Numbered from the stretch's first letter, positions 40,458-50,696 are shown. The stretch is DNA of 64,000 bases from an uncultured Lachnospiraceae bacterium (GCA_910588865.1 CAJUSJ010000001.1:1-64000), one strand, 5' to 3'. The notes: generated from the sequence alone by a model not told the origin. Program-made: numbers and translations.

Positions 40458-42887
40458 TCATGATCTGGGTTCCAGGGCAAGTCTTCCGATGAGAAGGACC
40501 GCCACTGCCGCTGCCATAATATAGATAATCCATGTCTCGGATACCATCACCCCGATTACAAGCAATGCCAGAGACAGGATCAAAAAAACGATCATCCACA
40601 AAATCGCGTTCCGGTCTTTTTCCGCGAACAATTCCAGAGAATTGGTTCTGCCAAAGATCAGGTTCAGCACAAGGCCTCCAACAGACGCGGCCGCGCCGAT
40701 ACCGGCGGCAGCCATGCCAAGGGCGGAACTCTCTCCCATAAGATACTTTACCAGAACCACATAAGTCAGAGAGACTGCCAGAAACATCAGGCACTTCTGT
40801 ACTAAATCGGTCATATAAAGCCCGGATTCCCCGTCCTGCCTTGGCGGGAAATAGTACTGATACAGGGCCTGTATGATGGGGTGGGAATTTTTGTCCTTCA
40901 CCGCCCCTTTCACCTGTTCCATGAGCCGCTCCTCGGCCTCGCTTCCGGGGACCAGAATGTCGCAGGTCTCCAGGGCGTCGATGAGTCCCGGAGCCGCCTG
41001 AAGCTTTCTGCTGCTGCCCATATCCCGGATCAGGCGGTTTAAATCAAAACGACCGTCAGGGCGGAGATTCAGAAGGAGCCAGGCATCTAATGGCAGATTG
41101 CCCTGTTTTGTGGCCTCCTCGTGAAGCTCTTTCACCAGTTCCTTTCTCGCGGCCTCGCTGGGGATCACCTGGTCTGTGAAAAAGGTCTGGTGGAAATCCT
41201 CTGTATCCGGTCCGTTAAAGAATGTCTTGCGGGCTTCTAAAAGGAGCCTTACCGTCTCCGGAACCATGGGATCCCGGTGGTTTCCGCCATTCATCTCCTG
41301 GTACGCTTCAAGGTCTTTGTATGTAAATTCCGCTTCGTCGAAGTCTTTCCAGTACCTTTCACAGAACAGGCGGACGCAAGCCTCTGCCTGGCTCTGGAAG
41401 GATTGGGGAAAGGAGCGGCAGAGTCCAGCGTATTTTTGACATAGCTGGTGTCTCCGCGTGTTGTTTTCCGCTGTGGAGAAATCTCTGTCAAAAAGATTCA
41501 CGGTGATGTCCAACAGCTTCTCGCCTGCCGGACCTCCCACAAAATCCGGATTCTTCTGACAGAAATCCGCCAGTTTTTCATAATCCGTGACCTGCCGCTC
41601 TAAATAATAATCAATATAATAAGCGCTTAAAAATTCCGGGCGGATCTGTTCGATCCGCTGCCAGAGATCACGGTAGTCGTCTGGCCGGGAGCTTTCCATG
41701 CGGTAGAGCATCTCGTAGGCAAAAGCGTTCCCTGGTGTGCACACCACGAAGGCATAGTAGGAGGCAAAGGCCTCTTTTAACTCCTTGCAGCCAGTGTCAA
41801 GGTAGCGCTTCTGCAGTTTCTTTAATACCTCCGGAGCGGGAAACTCCCTGCCCCGTCTTAAGTACTGGTTCACCAGATTGGCATAATGGGGATCCAGCTT
41901 GTCGTACTTGTAGGCTTTTAATGACGCGGCCTCTTTGATGGACTCGTCCAGATCCTCGTCGGAGAAATTGTCAAAATTTCCAAAGCAGCTCGCGTACAAT
42001 GCCAGCTCCATGTGGCCTGGTTTGATGGCCTCGTAGTTTCCGCCGTAGGTGAAATTGGCAAAGTCTTCCAGCTGGTCATAGTACTGCTTTCTCATCTGAT
42101 CATCCAGCCCAAAGTTGCTGAACAGATGGATGAAGTCATACTCCGGTACCTGGGGACAGTGGGATTCCCCTGTGTCTAAGTCAAACCAGATGCCTTTTTC
42201 CGGAAGCTCATGGGCAAAACAGATGAGAGCCCCCTGACGGATGCCGGAGAAGGCGCTGATCTTCATGCGGAGAATGTAGGGCATGTATTTCATGATCAGG
42301 GAGGTGATCTCCTGGAACATGATCCGCTGCTTTTCTCCCGGATAGCTGGATGACTTGACCACCACGCTGCCGCCTACGGTGCTGATGGCCCCGTAGACAC
42401 AGTACATGAGATCCGCGAACCGTTTCTGGTCTAAACCATATTTGTCCAGAATATCCTTCCTTGAAAATTGCTGGAAAGGAAGGGTCTCCAGCTGAGGCAG
42501 CTCCTTCTTCCCATTATAATTCAGCACAATAGCGTCGCCGTGGATCCCCAGCAGCTGATCCGGTTCCCGGACCAGTTCCCGGTACTCTTCCGAGCGGATG
42601 GCAAAACCGTGGACAAAGGAGACGCCACGGATGTCAGTCTCAGAACCCTCATTGACGCTGTGATAATTGATGTGGGAGAGAAATACATAGTTTTCCATGA
42701 TCTGAAGGTCAAAGGCCAGGGGAGGAACATGACTCCCTGTGCCGATGGCCACCAGATTGGAGGCCAGTTTATAAAAGTTATTTCTCACAAGCTGGGGAGT
42801 CCCCTCTGACACAGATGCCACCTGCCATCCGGAATTGCTCCCCTGCTTTCCCAGTCTTGTATAGTACAACTGATATATTTTCGCCAT
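40458..42887 (-). CDS. GTPase-associated protein (GAP1-like) with C-terminal membrane anchor
   Basis: The 809-residue protein begins IYQLYYTRLGKQGSNSGWQV and continues in a pattern (FVHGFAIRSEEY, LMYCVYGAISTVGGSVVV) that I associate with the N-terminal domain of GTPase-associated protein 1, a component named in comparative studies of NTPase conflict systems. A long helical middle region (residues 250-690) follows and four hydrophobic helices end the chain (about 695-805). It lies directly after the P-loop GTPase gene in transcription order, in keeping with that association. Probably it docks the GTPase to the membrane. The family call is from memory of short motifs. Confidence 0.68.
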   Translation of the reverse strand: MAKIYQLYYTRLGKQGSNSGWQVASVSEGTPQLVRNNFYKLASNLVAIGTGSHVPPLAFDLQIMENYVFLSHINYHSVNEGSETDIRGVSFVHGFAIRSEEYRELVREPDQLLGIHGDAIVLNYNGKKELPQLETLPFQQFSRKDILDKYGLDQKRFADLMYCVYGAISTVGGSVVVKSSSYPGEKQRIMFQEITSLIMKYMPYILRMKISAFSGIRQGALICFAHELPEKGIWFDLDTGESHCPQVPEYDFIHLFSNFGLDDQMRKQYYDQLEDFANFTYGGNYEAIKPGHMELALYASCFGNFDNFSDEDLDESIKEAASLKAYKYDKLDPHYANLVNQYLRRGREFPAPEVLKKLQKRYLDTGCKELKEAFASYYAFVVCTPGNAFAYEMLYRMESSRPDDYRDLWQRIEQIRPEFLSAYYIDYYLERQVTDYEKLADFCQKNPDFVGGPAGEKLLDITVNLFDRDFSTAENNTRRHQLCQKYAGLCRSFPQSFQSQAEACVRLFCERYWKDFDEAEFTYKDLEAYQEMNGGNHRDPMVPETVRLLLEARKTFFNGPDTEDFHQTFFTDQVIPSEAARKELVKELHEEATKQGNLPLDAWLLLNLRPDGRFDLNRLIRDMGSSRKLQAAPGLIDALETCDILVPGSEAEERLMEQVKGAVKDKNSHPIIQALYQYYFPPRQDGESGLYMTDLVQKCLMFLAVSLTYVVLVKYLMGESSALGMAAAGIGAAASVGGLVLNLIFGRTNSLELFAEKDRNAILWMIVFLILSLALLVIGVMVSETWIIYIMAAAVAVLLIGRLALEPRS

Positions 42888-42914
42888 TTTTATCCCTCCG
42901 ATCCCATAGATTTA

Positions 42915-44336
42915 TCAGCGCTGGGGCTGTCCGACCTTTGGAATGATCCCAAATTCAGACAGCATCCACAGAAGGGGTTCCTCGATACGACGGGGATTGG
43001 GATGGGCTACAGGCATGGCCACCTTTTTCGTCTCTCCATCCACTGTCCGCTCTTCTACCTTGACGCCGCAGTTGAGGGCACTGAAGGCAAAAAGTCCCGT
43101 GTTGGCGAAGAACTGGTTGACCGCGTTGATGGTAAGTCTCCCCTCTGGCATCCCGTTGAGAAATCTGCGGACCTCCCCCATAAGGTTGCGGTACTGCTGG
43201 GTATCGAAGCCCGGATGCCGGTCGTCGTACACCAGATCCCGGAAAATGTTGGAATTGGAGCTGATCAGCTCCTCCCCCTCTAAGGTATCGCTTTTGGACA
43301 GAGCCAATGCCATGGGAATCCCCAGTAGCTGCCCCTGTCCCTTTCCGCCCAGGAAGGCGTTGAACATGGCCTGGATCACCGCTTTGGGATGGATCACATT
43401 GTCATCAGAGGTGTTGATGAGATTAAACTGGTGGGGATCCAGGATCATGATGATGCCGTCGGCGTTTCGGATAAAGCCGCCGTACTTAATCAGCTCATCT
43501 ATTTCAACACAGCTCTCACCCGCCACATCATAGAACACCAAAGTGTGATAAACCCCGCCTTTGATGAGAACATAAAACAGAGGCGGCGTCAGAGCGCCGG
43601 GTACCGTACCTTGGGGCAGAGGCACATCCATCTTCACCGGATGCTCCTCCAGAAACTGCTTGTTGGCCGGGGTCATGTCAAGGGGAACCAGATCCACGTT
43701 GGACATGTATTTGTCCATGCCTTTTAAAAGCTGGGACAGATAGACGGTCTTGCCCGATGAGGTGATCCCTACCGTAGCGATAAAATGGACCTGGTACTTT
43801 CCATAGTTGGGAGGAAGGGGATTGTGGCAGTGAGGGCAGATCCTCTCCTTGGTCTCCATACCGTAAAAATCGGTCACGGAGTCCACAAAACCGTTGGCGT
43901 CCATGTGATAACCGCCCCGTATCATCCGGGTATCGGCCTTGGTGATCACAGGATAATTGGCATACTGCCACACAAGCTCATTGGCAAAATTGCTCCAGAA
44001 GCTCTTGAACTGCGGGTCCTCCTTTTCCTCGAACAGCTCGTCAATGGATTTGTCGCCAGAATCCGTGTTTTCCTCATTGTCAGTGGAATCGCCGAAGGGG
44101 TCAAAATCGTCATCCTCAACCCCAAAGTCATCATCCGCGTTTCCCCAGGAGCTGCTCTCCTTCAGGGTCATGGCTTTAAAGTGGACGTCGTCGTGGGAGA
44201 AAATCTCAAAGCAGTAGGGGCACTTGATCATTCCCGGTTTTAATGTCGAGGGCGGTACGATGACAGGCTGGGACGGCTTTGGCGGTTTTGGGCCGCTGTC
44301 ATTGCCGCCTCCAAATATTTTTTTGAAAAAAGACAT
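42915..44336 (-). CDS. P-loop GTPase (TRAFAC-like) with zinc ribbons
   Basis: The 473-residue soluble protein has an N-terminal zinc ribbon split in two: CPYCFEIF near residue 38 and CPHCHNPLP near residue 165, with an acidic insertion between them. The GTPase core follows: P-loop VGITSSGKTVYLSQLL near residues 186-201, G3-like FYDVAGES near 258, DGIIMILDPHQ, and G4-like ALSKSD near 340. Related conflict-system GTPases have a similar ribbon-GTPase layout. A nucleotide switch linked to the GAP1-like membrane protein, whose gene follows 27 bases later, is the likely role. Confidence 0.8.
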   Translation of the reverse strand: MSFFKKIFGGGNDSGPKPPKPSQPVIVPPSTLKPGMIKCPYCFEIFSHDDVHFKAMTLKESSSWGNADDDFGVEDDDFDPFGDSTDNEENTDSGDKSIDELFEEKEDPQFKSFWSNFANELVWQYANYPVITKADTRMIRGGYHMDANGFVDSVTDFYGMETKERICPHCHNPLPPNYGKYQVHFIATVGITSSGKTVYLSQLLKGMDKYMSNVDLVPLDMTPANKQFLEEHPVKMDVPLPQGTVPGALTPPLFYVLIKGGVYHTLVFYDVAGESCVEIDELIKYGGFIRNADGIIMILDPHQFNLINTSDDNVIHPKAVIQAMFNAFLGGKGQGQLLGIPMALALSKSDTLEGEELISSNSNIFRDLVYDDRHPGFDTQQYRNLMGEVRRFLNGMPEGRLTINAVNQFFANTGLFAFSALNCGVKVEERTVDGETKKVAMPVAHPNPRRIEEPLLWMLSEFGIIPKVGQPQR

Positions 44337-44350
44337 AATCCTTATCCTCC

Positions 44351-45037
44351 TTAATCATCCGCAATCCGGATATTGTAATAATCCTTGTACTCAGGGGCCA
44401 CGCTTATGGTCAGGTCTTCCCCTTTGGGAAGCCAGACGTACAGCCAGCCTTCCTTAGCGGCCTTCATGCTCTCCACAGACACGGGGAACTGGCAACGGCT
44501 ACAGGAAGGCTTGTACCGGAGAACCCCATCCAAGCGGTTCACATCGAACTTGGCCCGGAACATACAGATCTGATTTTTGGAAAAGAGAGGTTTCCTGTAC
44601 TGGAGCTCCATCAGGATGGAGACCGGAACCACCGCCACATTGGCGTCTTCCTCCACCTGGTAGATGTCCCACTGGTCATCCTGAATATCGCAGGGGAATA
44701 TCTGGATGCGGTAAGGAATCCCGTTGGTAAGGTTCCCCCTGGGAATTGTAAATTTGTTGTTCGCGGCCAGGAACTTTCTCTCCTGAACAATATTCCAAAG
44801 GATTCCGTCAATCGTCTTCTTTCCGCTTTCCAGAAGGGGCTCGCCGTTTTTAGTAAGCCAGGGAAGGATGTCCGCCTCCAGGTCGCAGGGGGTCTTGGCC
44901 GGGTGGGTGACCACAAGGAAATGGCTGGCCCGGTTGAAGTTCCAGGAAAGCTGCTGGTCTCCTGTGTTGGTCATCTTCCGGGTCAGATGGCGTATGGTGT
45001 AGTCCTCTGGGTTTTGTTTTAGGGATATGTTCATCAT
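44351..45037 (-). CDS. Uncharacterised beta-rich protein
   Basis: The 228-residue protein is soluble and appears mostly beta (alternating hydrophobic strands, few long helices). It begins MMNISLKQNPEDYTIRHLTR, has HFLVVTHPAKTPCDL near residue 40, and a CSRC pair near residue 183 that might bind zinc with other residues. I do not recognise the family. Its first ATG overlaps the stop codon of the 646-residue gene by four bases, and it precedes the GTPase gene by 14 bases, so it is a tightly coupled part of the system. Confidence 0.75.
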   Translation of the reverse strand: MMNISLKQNPEDYTIRHLTRKMTNTGDQQLSWNFNRASHFLVVTHPAKTPCDLEADILPWLTKNGEPLLESGKKTIDGILWNIVQERKFLAANNKFTIPRGNLTNGIPYRIQIFPCDIQDDQWDIYQVEEDANVAVVPVSILMELQYRKPLFSKNQICMFRAKFDVNRLDGVLRYKPSCSRCQFPVSVESMKAAKEGWLYVWLPKGEDLTISVAPEYKDYYNIRIADD

Positions 45038-46974
45038 ACTTCACCTACCATTTCTAAGAGATTGCAGTATTGGTCAGGACTATCCAAGTCATAGATCGCG
45101 ATCTTTTCAATACAGTCCGTCCTGTTTAAGTGGAATTGGCTGCCCTCAGGAATTCCTTTGGCGTATTCGGTATCTTCTTTTATCAGATAATAAATGCCTC
45201 TGATATTATTTTGATAAGAACTGCTGCTTCCGTGAAGTCGAACCATGGTTTTAATGTCAACTTCCAGGGTATCCTGGATCATAAGCGTCTGCTGATCAGC
45301 GCTCAGAGTGTTGAGACGGGTCTTTGATTCCATTTCAAAAGACATTTTGTAAATGGCATATGCTGGGGCGTTTTTCTGATTAGAGATCAGTTTTTTGAAG
45401 CCAGCAGCCAGAGCTTCTATGATAGCCTTTTCATCATTCTTAAGTTTGAAGATAGCGGAGGATATTTGACCACCGTCCTGACGAAGGAAATTTTCCGCCA
45501 AACGTTCATAATAGTTTTGGATATTCATCTCCTTGTCGTCTACAGCCTCTTTTCCAATCTTTTCCTGTAGCTGGGTGTAGGTTTCCACAAACTTTTTGGC
45601 ATCCTGATGAATTTCAGACAAAAGCCGGGACATCAGCTGAATCATGTGGGAATAGAACTGTTTTCTGGCCTCTTCTACTGCCCAGAGATGAATATTCTCT
45701 TCTATGGTATTTCCTGTCGCTACAGAAGAAGCTATAGAAAGATTCTCCAAAGATTCCATAACCCGGCTGTCCTCAAGACCATAGAGAGCGTCTCCATAAC
45801 TGAGGACAGAGCGCCAGGACTTCTCAATTTTGGCCAGACAATCTGTCATAAAATGATCATCAGCCAGCAGCTCTTCAATCTTATTTAAATAGTTTTCTTC
45901 AAAAAACAGATTCCAGTTTCCGCCTGTAGCTCGGTTCAGCTTTTGAGAAGAGATCCTCTTCTCCTTGTAGACATTCTTGTATTCCTGTTCATTTAAAAAT
46001 GCCAGATACTGGATCTCTTGGGGAGAGGGAAATATCTTCAAGATGTTTTCACGGAAGATTTCTTCCAGGCAATGAATCTTTCCACGCTGAATTCCAAGCT
46101 TATCCAATATCCTTTCAGCGGATTTCATACTGTCGCCAGCGGATTCATGATAAATACGCTCGTTTTCTTCCATCAAATATCCCATAATTCTTTGGAGACT
46201 AAAGATAGCGATTCCCCGAACTGGTTTTTCTACCAGGGCATATGCCGCTGTTTTTATGGTATTGTAGTTTTCGACAGTGGAGAGAGCGTTGTTGGTTTTG
46301 TCGGTTCCGCGATTCCCGCCCATGAGGATCAAGTCAGCCACTAGGCGGTAATTTAAATTTAGATTGTGTTCCTGAAGGACAAAGCCATTTTTCAGATAAT
46401 TGCTCAACAAGTACACGGTACCCAGCTCGTTTTTTGTCTCATCCCGTTTTTCCGTGATATATTTCAAGAGCTGGTGGATTCTAGCTCTTTTATCCGCTTC
46501 TCTCTCATCCATCATAATAAACATGGTCTTGAAGACATTATAATGGCTCCCCAGTTTCATATTTATCATAAAGTTGTAGTAATCTGTTGCGTTTTCATCT
46601 TCGCCTAAAAGAATAAACTCAAATCTGGTGCGGGATTTATCTGGAAAGGCCCGTTCTTCTCCCAGCATCCTGACTACAGCTTTTTCCACAAAAGCACAGG
46701 GATCCTCATCAGACTTCTCACCTGTCACCAGGTTGGCGCATGTGAACCCATTTTCATTTTTTATAATATTTACATATTTTAGAAATTCTGTGTCCTTCCC
46801 CCAGTTGATGTCCAAGGTATCTCTGACAGTTGAAAAGTGTTCTGCCGACTCTTTGCCAAAAAATACCGTGATTACCGGATATAAGGCCCGGTTGCCGCCA
46901 CTGTCAGGGTCCAGCATCTCGTTCAGATAACCGATACAGTCCTGAATAAGCTTTTTTCCGCCGCTTTCTTCCAT
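45034..46974 (-). CDS. Uncharacterised large tubulin-associated protein
   Basis: The 646-residue soluble protein is not recognised. Residues 1-230 seem alpha/beta: LYPVITVFFGKESAEHFS, TRFEFILLGEDENATDYYN, NVFKTMFIMMDEREADKRA; residues 300-560 are helical, with ADDHFMTDCLAKIEKSWR and FVETYTQLQEKIGKEAV. The N-terminal strand/turn arrangement and its position next to the tubulin-like genes suggest it works with those proteins, perhaps binding a partner nucleotide protein. No P-loop is seen. GAGGAAGAC precedes the ATG. It starts 70 bases after the terminator that closes the tubulin-like gene. Confidence 0.75.
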   Translation of the reverse strand: MEESGGKKLIQDCIGYLNEMLDPDSGGNRALYPVITVFFGKESAEHFSTVRDTLDINWGKDTEFLKYVNIIKNENGFTCANLVTGEKSDEDPCAFVEKAVVRMLGEERAFPDKSRTRFEFILLGEDENATDYYNFMINMKLGSHYNVFKTMFIMMDEREADKRARIHQLLKYITEKRDETKNELGTVYLLSNYLKNGFVLQEHNLNLNYRLVADLILMGGNRGTDKTNNALSTVENYNTIKTAAYALVEKPVRGIAIFSLQRIMGYLMEENERIYHESAGDSMKSAERILDKLGIQRGKIHCLEEIFRENILKIFPSPQEIQYLAFLNEQEYKNVYKEKRISSQKLNRATGGNWNLFFEENYLNKIEELLADDHFMTDCLAKIEKSWRSVLSYGDALYGLEDSRVMESLENLSIASSVATGNTIEENIHLWAVEEARKQFYSHMIQLMSRLLSEIHQDAKKFVETYTQLQEKIGKEAVDDKEMNIQNYYERLAENFLRQDGGQISSAIFKLKNDEKAIIEALAAGFKKLISNQKNAPAYAIYKMSFEMESKTRLNTLSADQQTLMIQDTLEVDIKTMVRLHGSSSSYQNNIRGIYYLIKEDTEYAKGIPEGSQFHLNRTDCIEKIAIYDLDSPDQYCNLLEMVGEV

Positions 46975-47046
46975 GTCTTCCTCTTCTCCCGTGTCTGGCT
47001 TTATTCACATGTGCCATTGCGGCACTTTTTCATAATTAAAACAGGT

Positions 47047-47081
47047 AAAAGAAGGCTGTACAGCTGCCTGCACAACCTTCT
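47047..47081 (-). terminator. Terminator after tubulin-like gene 1
   Basis: On the minus strand AGAAGGTTGTGCAG and CTGTACAGCCTTCT form a stem with one mismatch region, followed by TTTT. Read-through would still be needed for cotranscription with the downstream genes. Confidence 0.6.
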
Positions 47082-47095
47082 CTGACTTTCTCATA

Positions 47096-50000
47096 TTACA
47101 CATAAGTTACAATATGATTCTGCAGTGCCTGCATAAACTCTTTGTAAAACGTGTCAATTTCTTTCCGATTCAGATCCATAGCGACTTTGGAGAGCGTCAA
47201 TTTCAGGAAGTCTGAAGTATATCTGGCTTGAACCTGCTTGGAAACCGCGTAAATCTCATCTGTCATATTATCAATGGCATCGGCGGTTTTCTCTCTGATC
47301 AAGCTGCTCATGTCTTCCTCTAAATTTTGGTAGGTTAAAAATGCCTGATACAGAGGTGCTTTGGTCCCATAAGGCATGGAACTGTTCTGAAGATCCAAAA
47401 CCTGATCCATACCAAACTGCTCATAGGAGAAAGTCGTCTTGGATCTCTCTAACTTGATGACGCCAGTAAATACAGCATTAAAGAAAGTTTCTTTCTTTTC
47501 AGTCTTTCCGCCGACCTCTTTGAGAAGTTTCTCCAGTTTGGAGATTTCCACATCCAGCGCGCTGATCTTGGCAAGCTGTTCTCTGACGGTCTTTTCCACT
47601 CGCGGATAGCGGAAGTAATTATCATGGAGAACCGTCTCTTCTGAACCAATCCTCGCGCCGCTGGTGCTCAATGTCATCAATTCTACATTGTTATCATTGA
47701 ACATCTGAGCCTTCGCGTCCCTGAGAGTATCCAAAATATCAGCCAGCTTCAACGGATCCACTTTGCCGCCTGTCTCATAACTTCCGGCAGCTTCCAAAAG
47801 TTTTGATACATCTTCTGTCTTGGTAATCTTTACATGCCATCCTATGGTGTCAGAATAAACAATACCCACTTTCCGCGCCGACTCCAGTTCTTCCGCCAGC
47901 TTTTTATTGCGTTCCACGATACGGGGGATGGAATGTCCATCCATCTGGAAGCTGTCCGGATAGGGTGAAGGAAGATACTCTCTCCAATCTATATCGCCTG
48001 TTTCATACAGATGACGTCCTGGCTTGGTGATATCCTCTTCATAGGCTTTTTCAAGCTCGGACAAGCCCTGATACGCATACAGCGGAATGCCAGAGTAGAA
48101 ACGCATCATGAAGATCCGGTCTGTAAGTCCAGTACGGCGCACAGAATCGCCGTCGCCTTTGAGCTGTTCCGCGGCACTGACGATCTCAACGGCATTGAAG
48201 GGAACGGAGATTGTGCTGTTCTTGGCGATAGCGGACAGGTCAAAAAGCCCGTTTTTCCAGAACAGAGGATCTGCGTCTCTGCTGAGATGTCCCAAGATCA
48301 CATCTTCTTTGATCCTCTGGATCAGAGCGTCTCCTACGGCCTGATATTTGGCGGTAAGATAGTCGGTCATCTCCTTGTTCGTAATGGTAAGGAATACCTG
48401 AGTGACATAATCGGAAACAAGCCTTGTGATCTTGTTCTCGTCCTGAGAGATCCACTCCTTCCACTCTGTAAACAAGATCTGAATCAGTTTCTTCATCTCC
48501 TGGTCCGCATCCAGTTCTTCTACGGATTTGTCCAATTGCTCTTTAATGTCTTTGATGGTCAGGATCTGCCAGGTATATCCGCTTTCTGGTTTTCCTCCCT
48601 CAGCCAGAAGGCGGCTGTTTTCTCTAAAGGTATTCTTAAGGGTATCCATGACAATGGTCATCACAAGGAAGAATTCGTTATTTAACTTGACAACCTGATC
48701 CCTCAGGTCTCTCAGTAAATCCTTCATGACGGTGTGTTTGTCAATGACTGCCAGATGGATATACCAGTTATTCAGGGCCTCCAGATAGCCTCCGATACGA
48801 TTGCTCTTATTAATAAAGGAAGCTTTTGCCAGGTTCTGTTCCGCTGTAGCCAAATCCTGTCTGCGCAAAGGATCCTGACGCTGCTCTGCCTTTAGGCGCT
48901 CCTCGTTATTTTCGATATAACCGTCAATAATGTGGAGCAGATTCTTATTGTTCTGTCCTCCCAAAAGCCTCATGGCAAAAAACGGGCCAGTCTTGGAATC
49001 CATGGCATAATTCATATATAAGCTGGAGAAGATCCTGGAAATCACAGAGGTTGAGTTTTCCGGAATCTTATAATCCTTTAAAGGCTCAAGCATGCTCTTA
49101 CGGTTTTCCTTCAGAGTTCCCAAAGTAGTAGCCGTCCAGTCATCAGCGCATCCGATGGCCCGCTTATCACCAGGGATAATATCGTTGCTCTTGGTCAGAT
49201 GGGGTGGGTATGGTACTTTATAGGTGACCCCTTTTGTCATCTGCTGCATCAGCTGTTCGAAGGTCATCTGGTTGGCGCTTACAAAACTTTTCAGATCCGC
49301 TTCGGTAGGAGTACGGTCAGACAGATCTCCAAACCGCTCAAACAGTTTGGAACCCAGGTATGTCGTGATGTCTGACAGGGGCATCTCCGCATTGGCGGCA
49401 CCAATGATGTTGTACTCAAAAGAGGCACCATGTACCTTCTGGATTCCATTCTTGGCATTGGCCAGATTGGCGATATGCCCTTTTAGGGTCATGGAACCGG
49501 CTTTGTTGGAATCCAGTCCTGGCGGAAGGGTTACCTTTGAAAGGAAGGACAGCACATAGTCTACCGCTACGCTGAGACCATAGTTATATCCGTCTGTCAT
49601 GGCCACGCCTCCTGCTGTGGTGGTGGAGATCAGATAACACAGATCCACCGGAGAACGGCTGGTATTGACGGAAAAGCTCCCGTAATTCTGGACAAATCTG
49701 TCCTTGGCCTCCTCAAGCCCCATAAGATAGTCTAGCTCTTTGAGAGCAGCATAGCCGTTGCATTTAACATATTTGGAAATAAGAGGATCGGCCATAACCG
49801 CTGGTATGGACAGGTTTACATCCGGTAAAAAAAAGTAACCACTTACCTGGGCGCTGTCCTTTCCCAAGGTCTCCAGCACATGGCGGACAATGTAGCACAC
49901 GTCAATGAACGTGCCACTTCCGGTTCCGCCGGAGATACCTGAGAAAATATGTACATTAAGATCGCCAGTCACACCAAGGAGGGCTTCTTTGATCAAGGCA

Positions 50001-50476
50001 GTGAGCTTTGGCTTTAACAGGCCAGCCTTGTCGATTAAAAGGAAACGTCCAACCTGACGGATCCCGCCAGCTCCGTGCCCGGCAGTCTGAATACCGATAT
50101 TTTTATTGTTTAGCCATGATAACTCCTTCCGGGCCGCGATGATATTATCTGAACGGAAGGTTGTCACGATATCACTGTTGGAAATATCAAAGTACTCGGT
50201 GGATCTGTCGATGTTGGAGATATCATGGGTTGTATCCAGTTCCGCGTCATCGGAATCAATCAGAAGAAACTTAATATTCTTATAAGTCGGAATCGGAGAA
50301 TCCAGATCATCCGGCTTTAGACGCCTGTAAACCTCCTTTTTCAGTTTTTTCAGAGCATCCTTGCCGGTGCCCCCCAGGCCGATACAGATGGTAGCGTCAC
50401 TCTGCCTGTCTGACTTTTTCATGTCATTCATAATACCGCCACCTGCGCCTATTGACAATCTGTCATATGTTGCCAT
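47096..50476 (-). CDS. Tubulin-like GTPase 1 (full length)
   Basis: The 1126-residue protein has an N-terminal tubulin/FtsZ-like GTPase domain: ICIGLGGTGKDALKKL near residue 30 (first phosphate loop), FLLIDSDDAELD near 78, and the tubulin signature HIFSGISGGTGSGTFID near 178-194, then a long helical C-terminal region with a repeat-like ending (TSDFLKLTLSKVA ... FYKEFMQALQNHIVTYV). The protein is much longer than FtsZ (about 380) or tubulin. Bacterial tubulin-like proteins of this kind are mostly uncharacterised. The start at 50476 has AGGAGG upstream; a longer frame would begin inside the -10 box of its own promoter. Two relatives follow to the right. Confidence 0.82.
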   Translation of the reverse strand: MATYDRLSIGAGGGIMNDMKKSDRQSDATICIGLGGTGKDALKKLKKEVYRRLKPDDLDSPIPTYKNIKFLLIDSDDAELDTTHDISNIDRSTEYFDISNSDIVTTFRSDNIIAARKELSWLNNKNIGIQTAGHGAGGIRQVGRFLLIDKAGLLKPKLTALIKEALLGVTGDLNVHIFSGISGGTGSGTFIDVCYIVRHVLETLGKDSAQVSGYFFLPDVNLSIPAVMADPLISKYVKCNGYAALKELDYLMGLEEAKDRFVQNYGSFSVNTSRSPVDLCYLISTTTAGGVAMTDGYNYGLSVAVDYVLSFLSKVTLPPGLDSNKAGSMTLKGHIANLANAKNGIQKVHGASFEYNIIGAANAEMPLSDITTYLGSKLFERFGDLSDRTPTEADLKSFVSANQMTFEQLMQQMTKGVTYKVPYPPHLTKSNDIIPGDKRAIGCADDWTATTLGTLKENRKSMLEPLKDYKIPENSTSVISRIFSSLYMNYAMDSKTGPFFAMRLLGGQNNKNLLHIIDGYIENNEERLKAEQRQDPLRRQDLATAEQNLAKASFINKSNRIGGYLEALNNWYIHLAVIDKHTVMKDLLRDLRDQVVKLNNEFFLVMTIVMDTLKNTFRENSRLLAEGGKPESGYTWQILTIKDIKEQLDKSVEELDADQEMKKLIQILFTEWKEWISQDENKITRLVSDYVTQVFLTITNKEMTDYLTAKYQAVGDALIQRIKEDVILGHLSRDADPLFWKNGLFDLSAIAKNSTISVPFNAVEIVSAAEQLKGDGDSVRRTGLTDRIFMMRFYSGIPLYAYQGLSELEKAYEEDITKPGRHLYETGDIDWREYLPSPYPDSFQMDGHSIPRIVERNKKLAEELESARKVGIVYSDTIGWHVKITKTEDVSKLLEAAGSYETGGKVDPLKLADILDTLRDAKAQMFNDNNVELMTLSTSGARIGSEETVLHDNYFRYPRVEKTVREQLAKISALDVEISKLEKLLKEVGGKTEKKETFFNAVFTGVIKLERSKTTFSYEQFGMDQVLDLQNSSMPYGTKAPLYQAFLTYQNLEEDMSSLIREKTADAIDNMTDEIYAVSKQVQARYTSDFLKLTLSKVAMDLNRKEIDTFYKEFMQALQNHIVTYV

Positions 50477-50567
50477 CTTACGTCCTCCTATACTCAATTC
50501 TGCTATTTTTGATATGCGGATACCCCTCTGCTGCTCCATACCGACCATCTTGAGCATATCTTTATTA

Positions 50568-50596
50568 ATTATATCCAATAATTAGAGATTTGCCAA
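50568..50596 (-). promoter_or_regulatory. Promoter of tubulin-like gene 1
   Basis: TTGGCA (50591-50596) and TATAAT (50568-50573) on the minus strand are 17 bases apart. The expected transcript has a leader of about 85 bases before the ATG at 50476. Confidence 0.75.
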
Positions 50597-50696
50597 CTGT
50601 TTTATATGAGAATTATCTTGTTTTTTGGTTTGGCCGTATTTGTCGGTATGCTGAGGGTAAAAGTTCTTCCCCATATTGCAGATTGTTAAAGTTCAC

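Noticed and set aside
50477..50578. 34-codon N-terminal extension of tubulin-like 1
   Set aside because: It would begin inside the -10 box of the promoter; AGGAGG supports the ATG at 50476.
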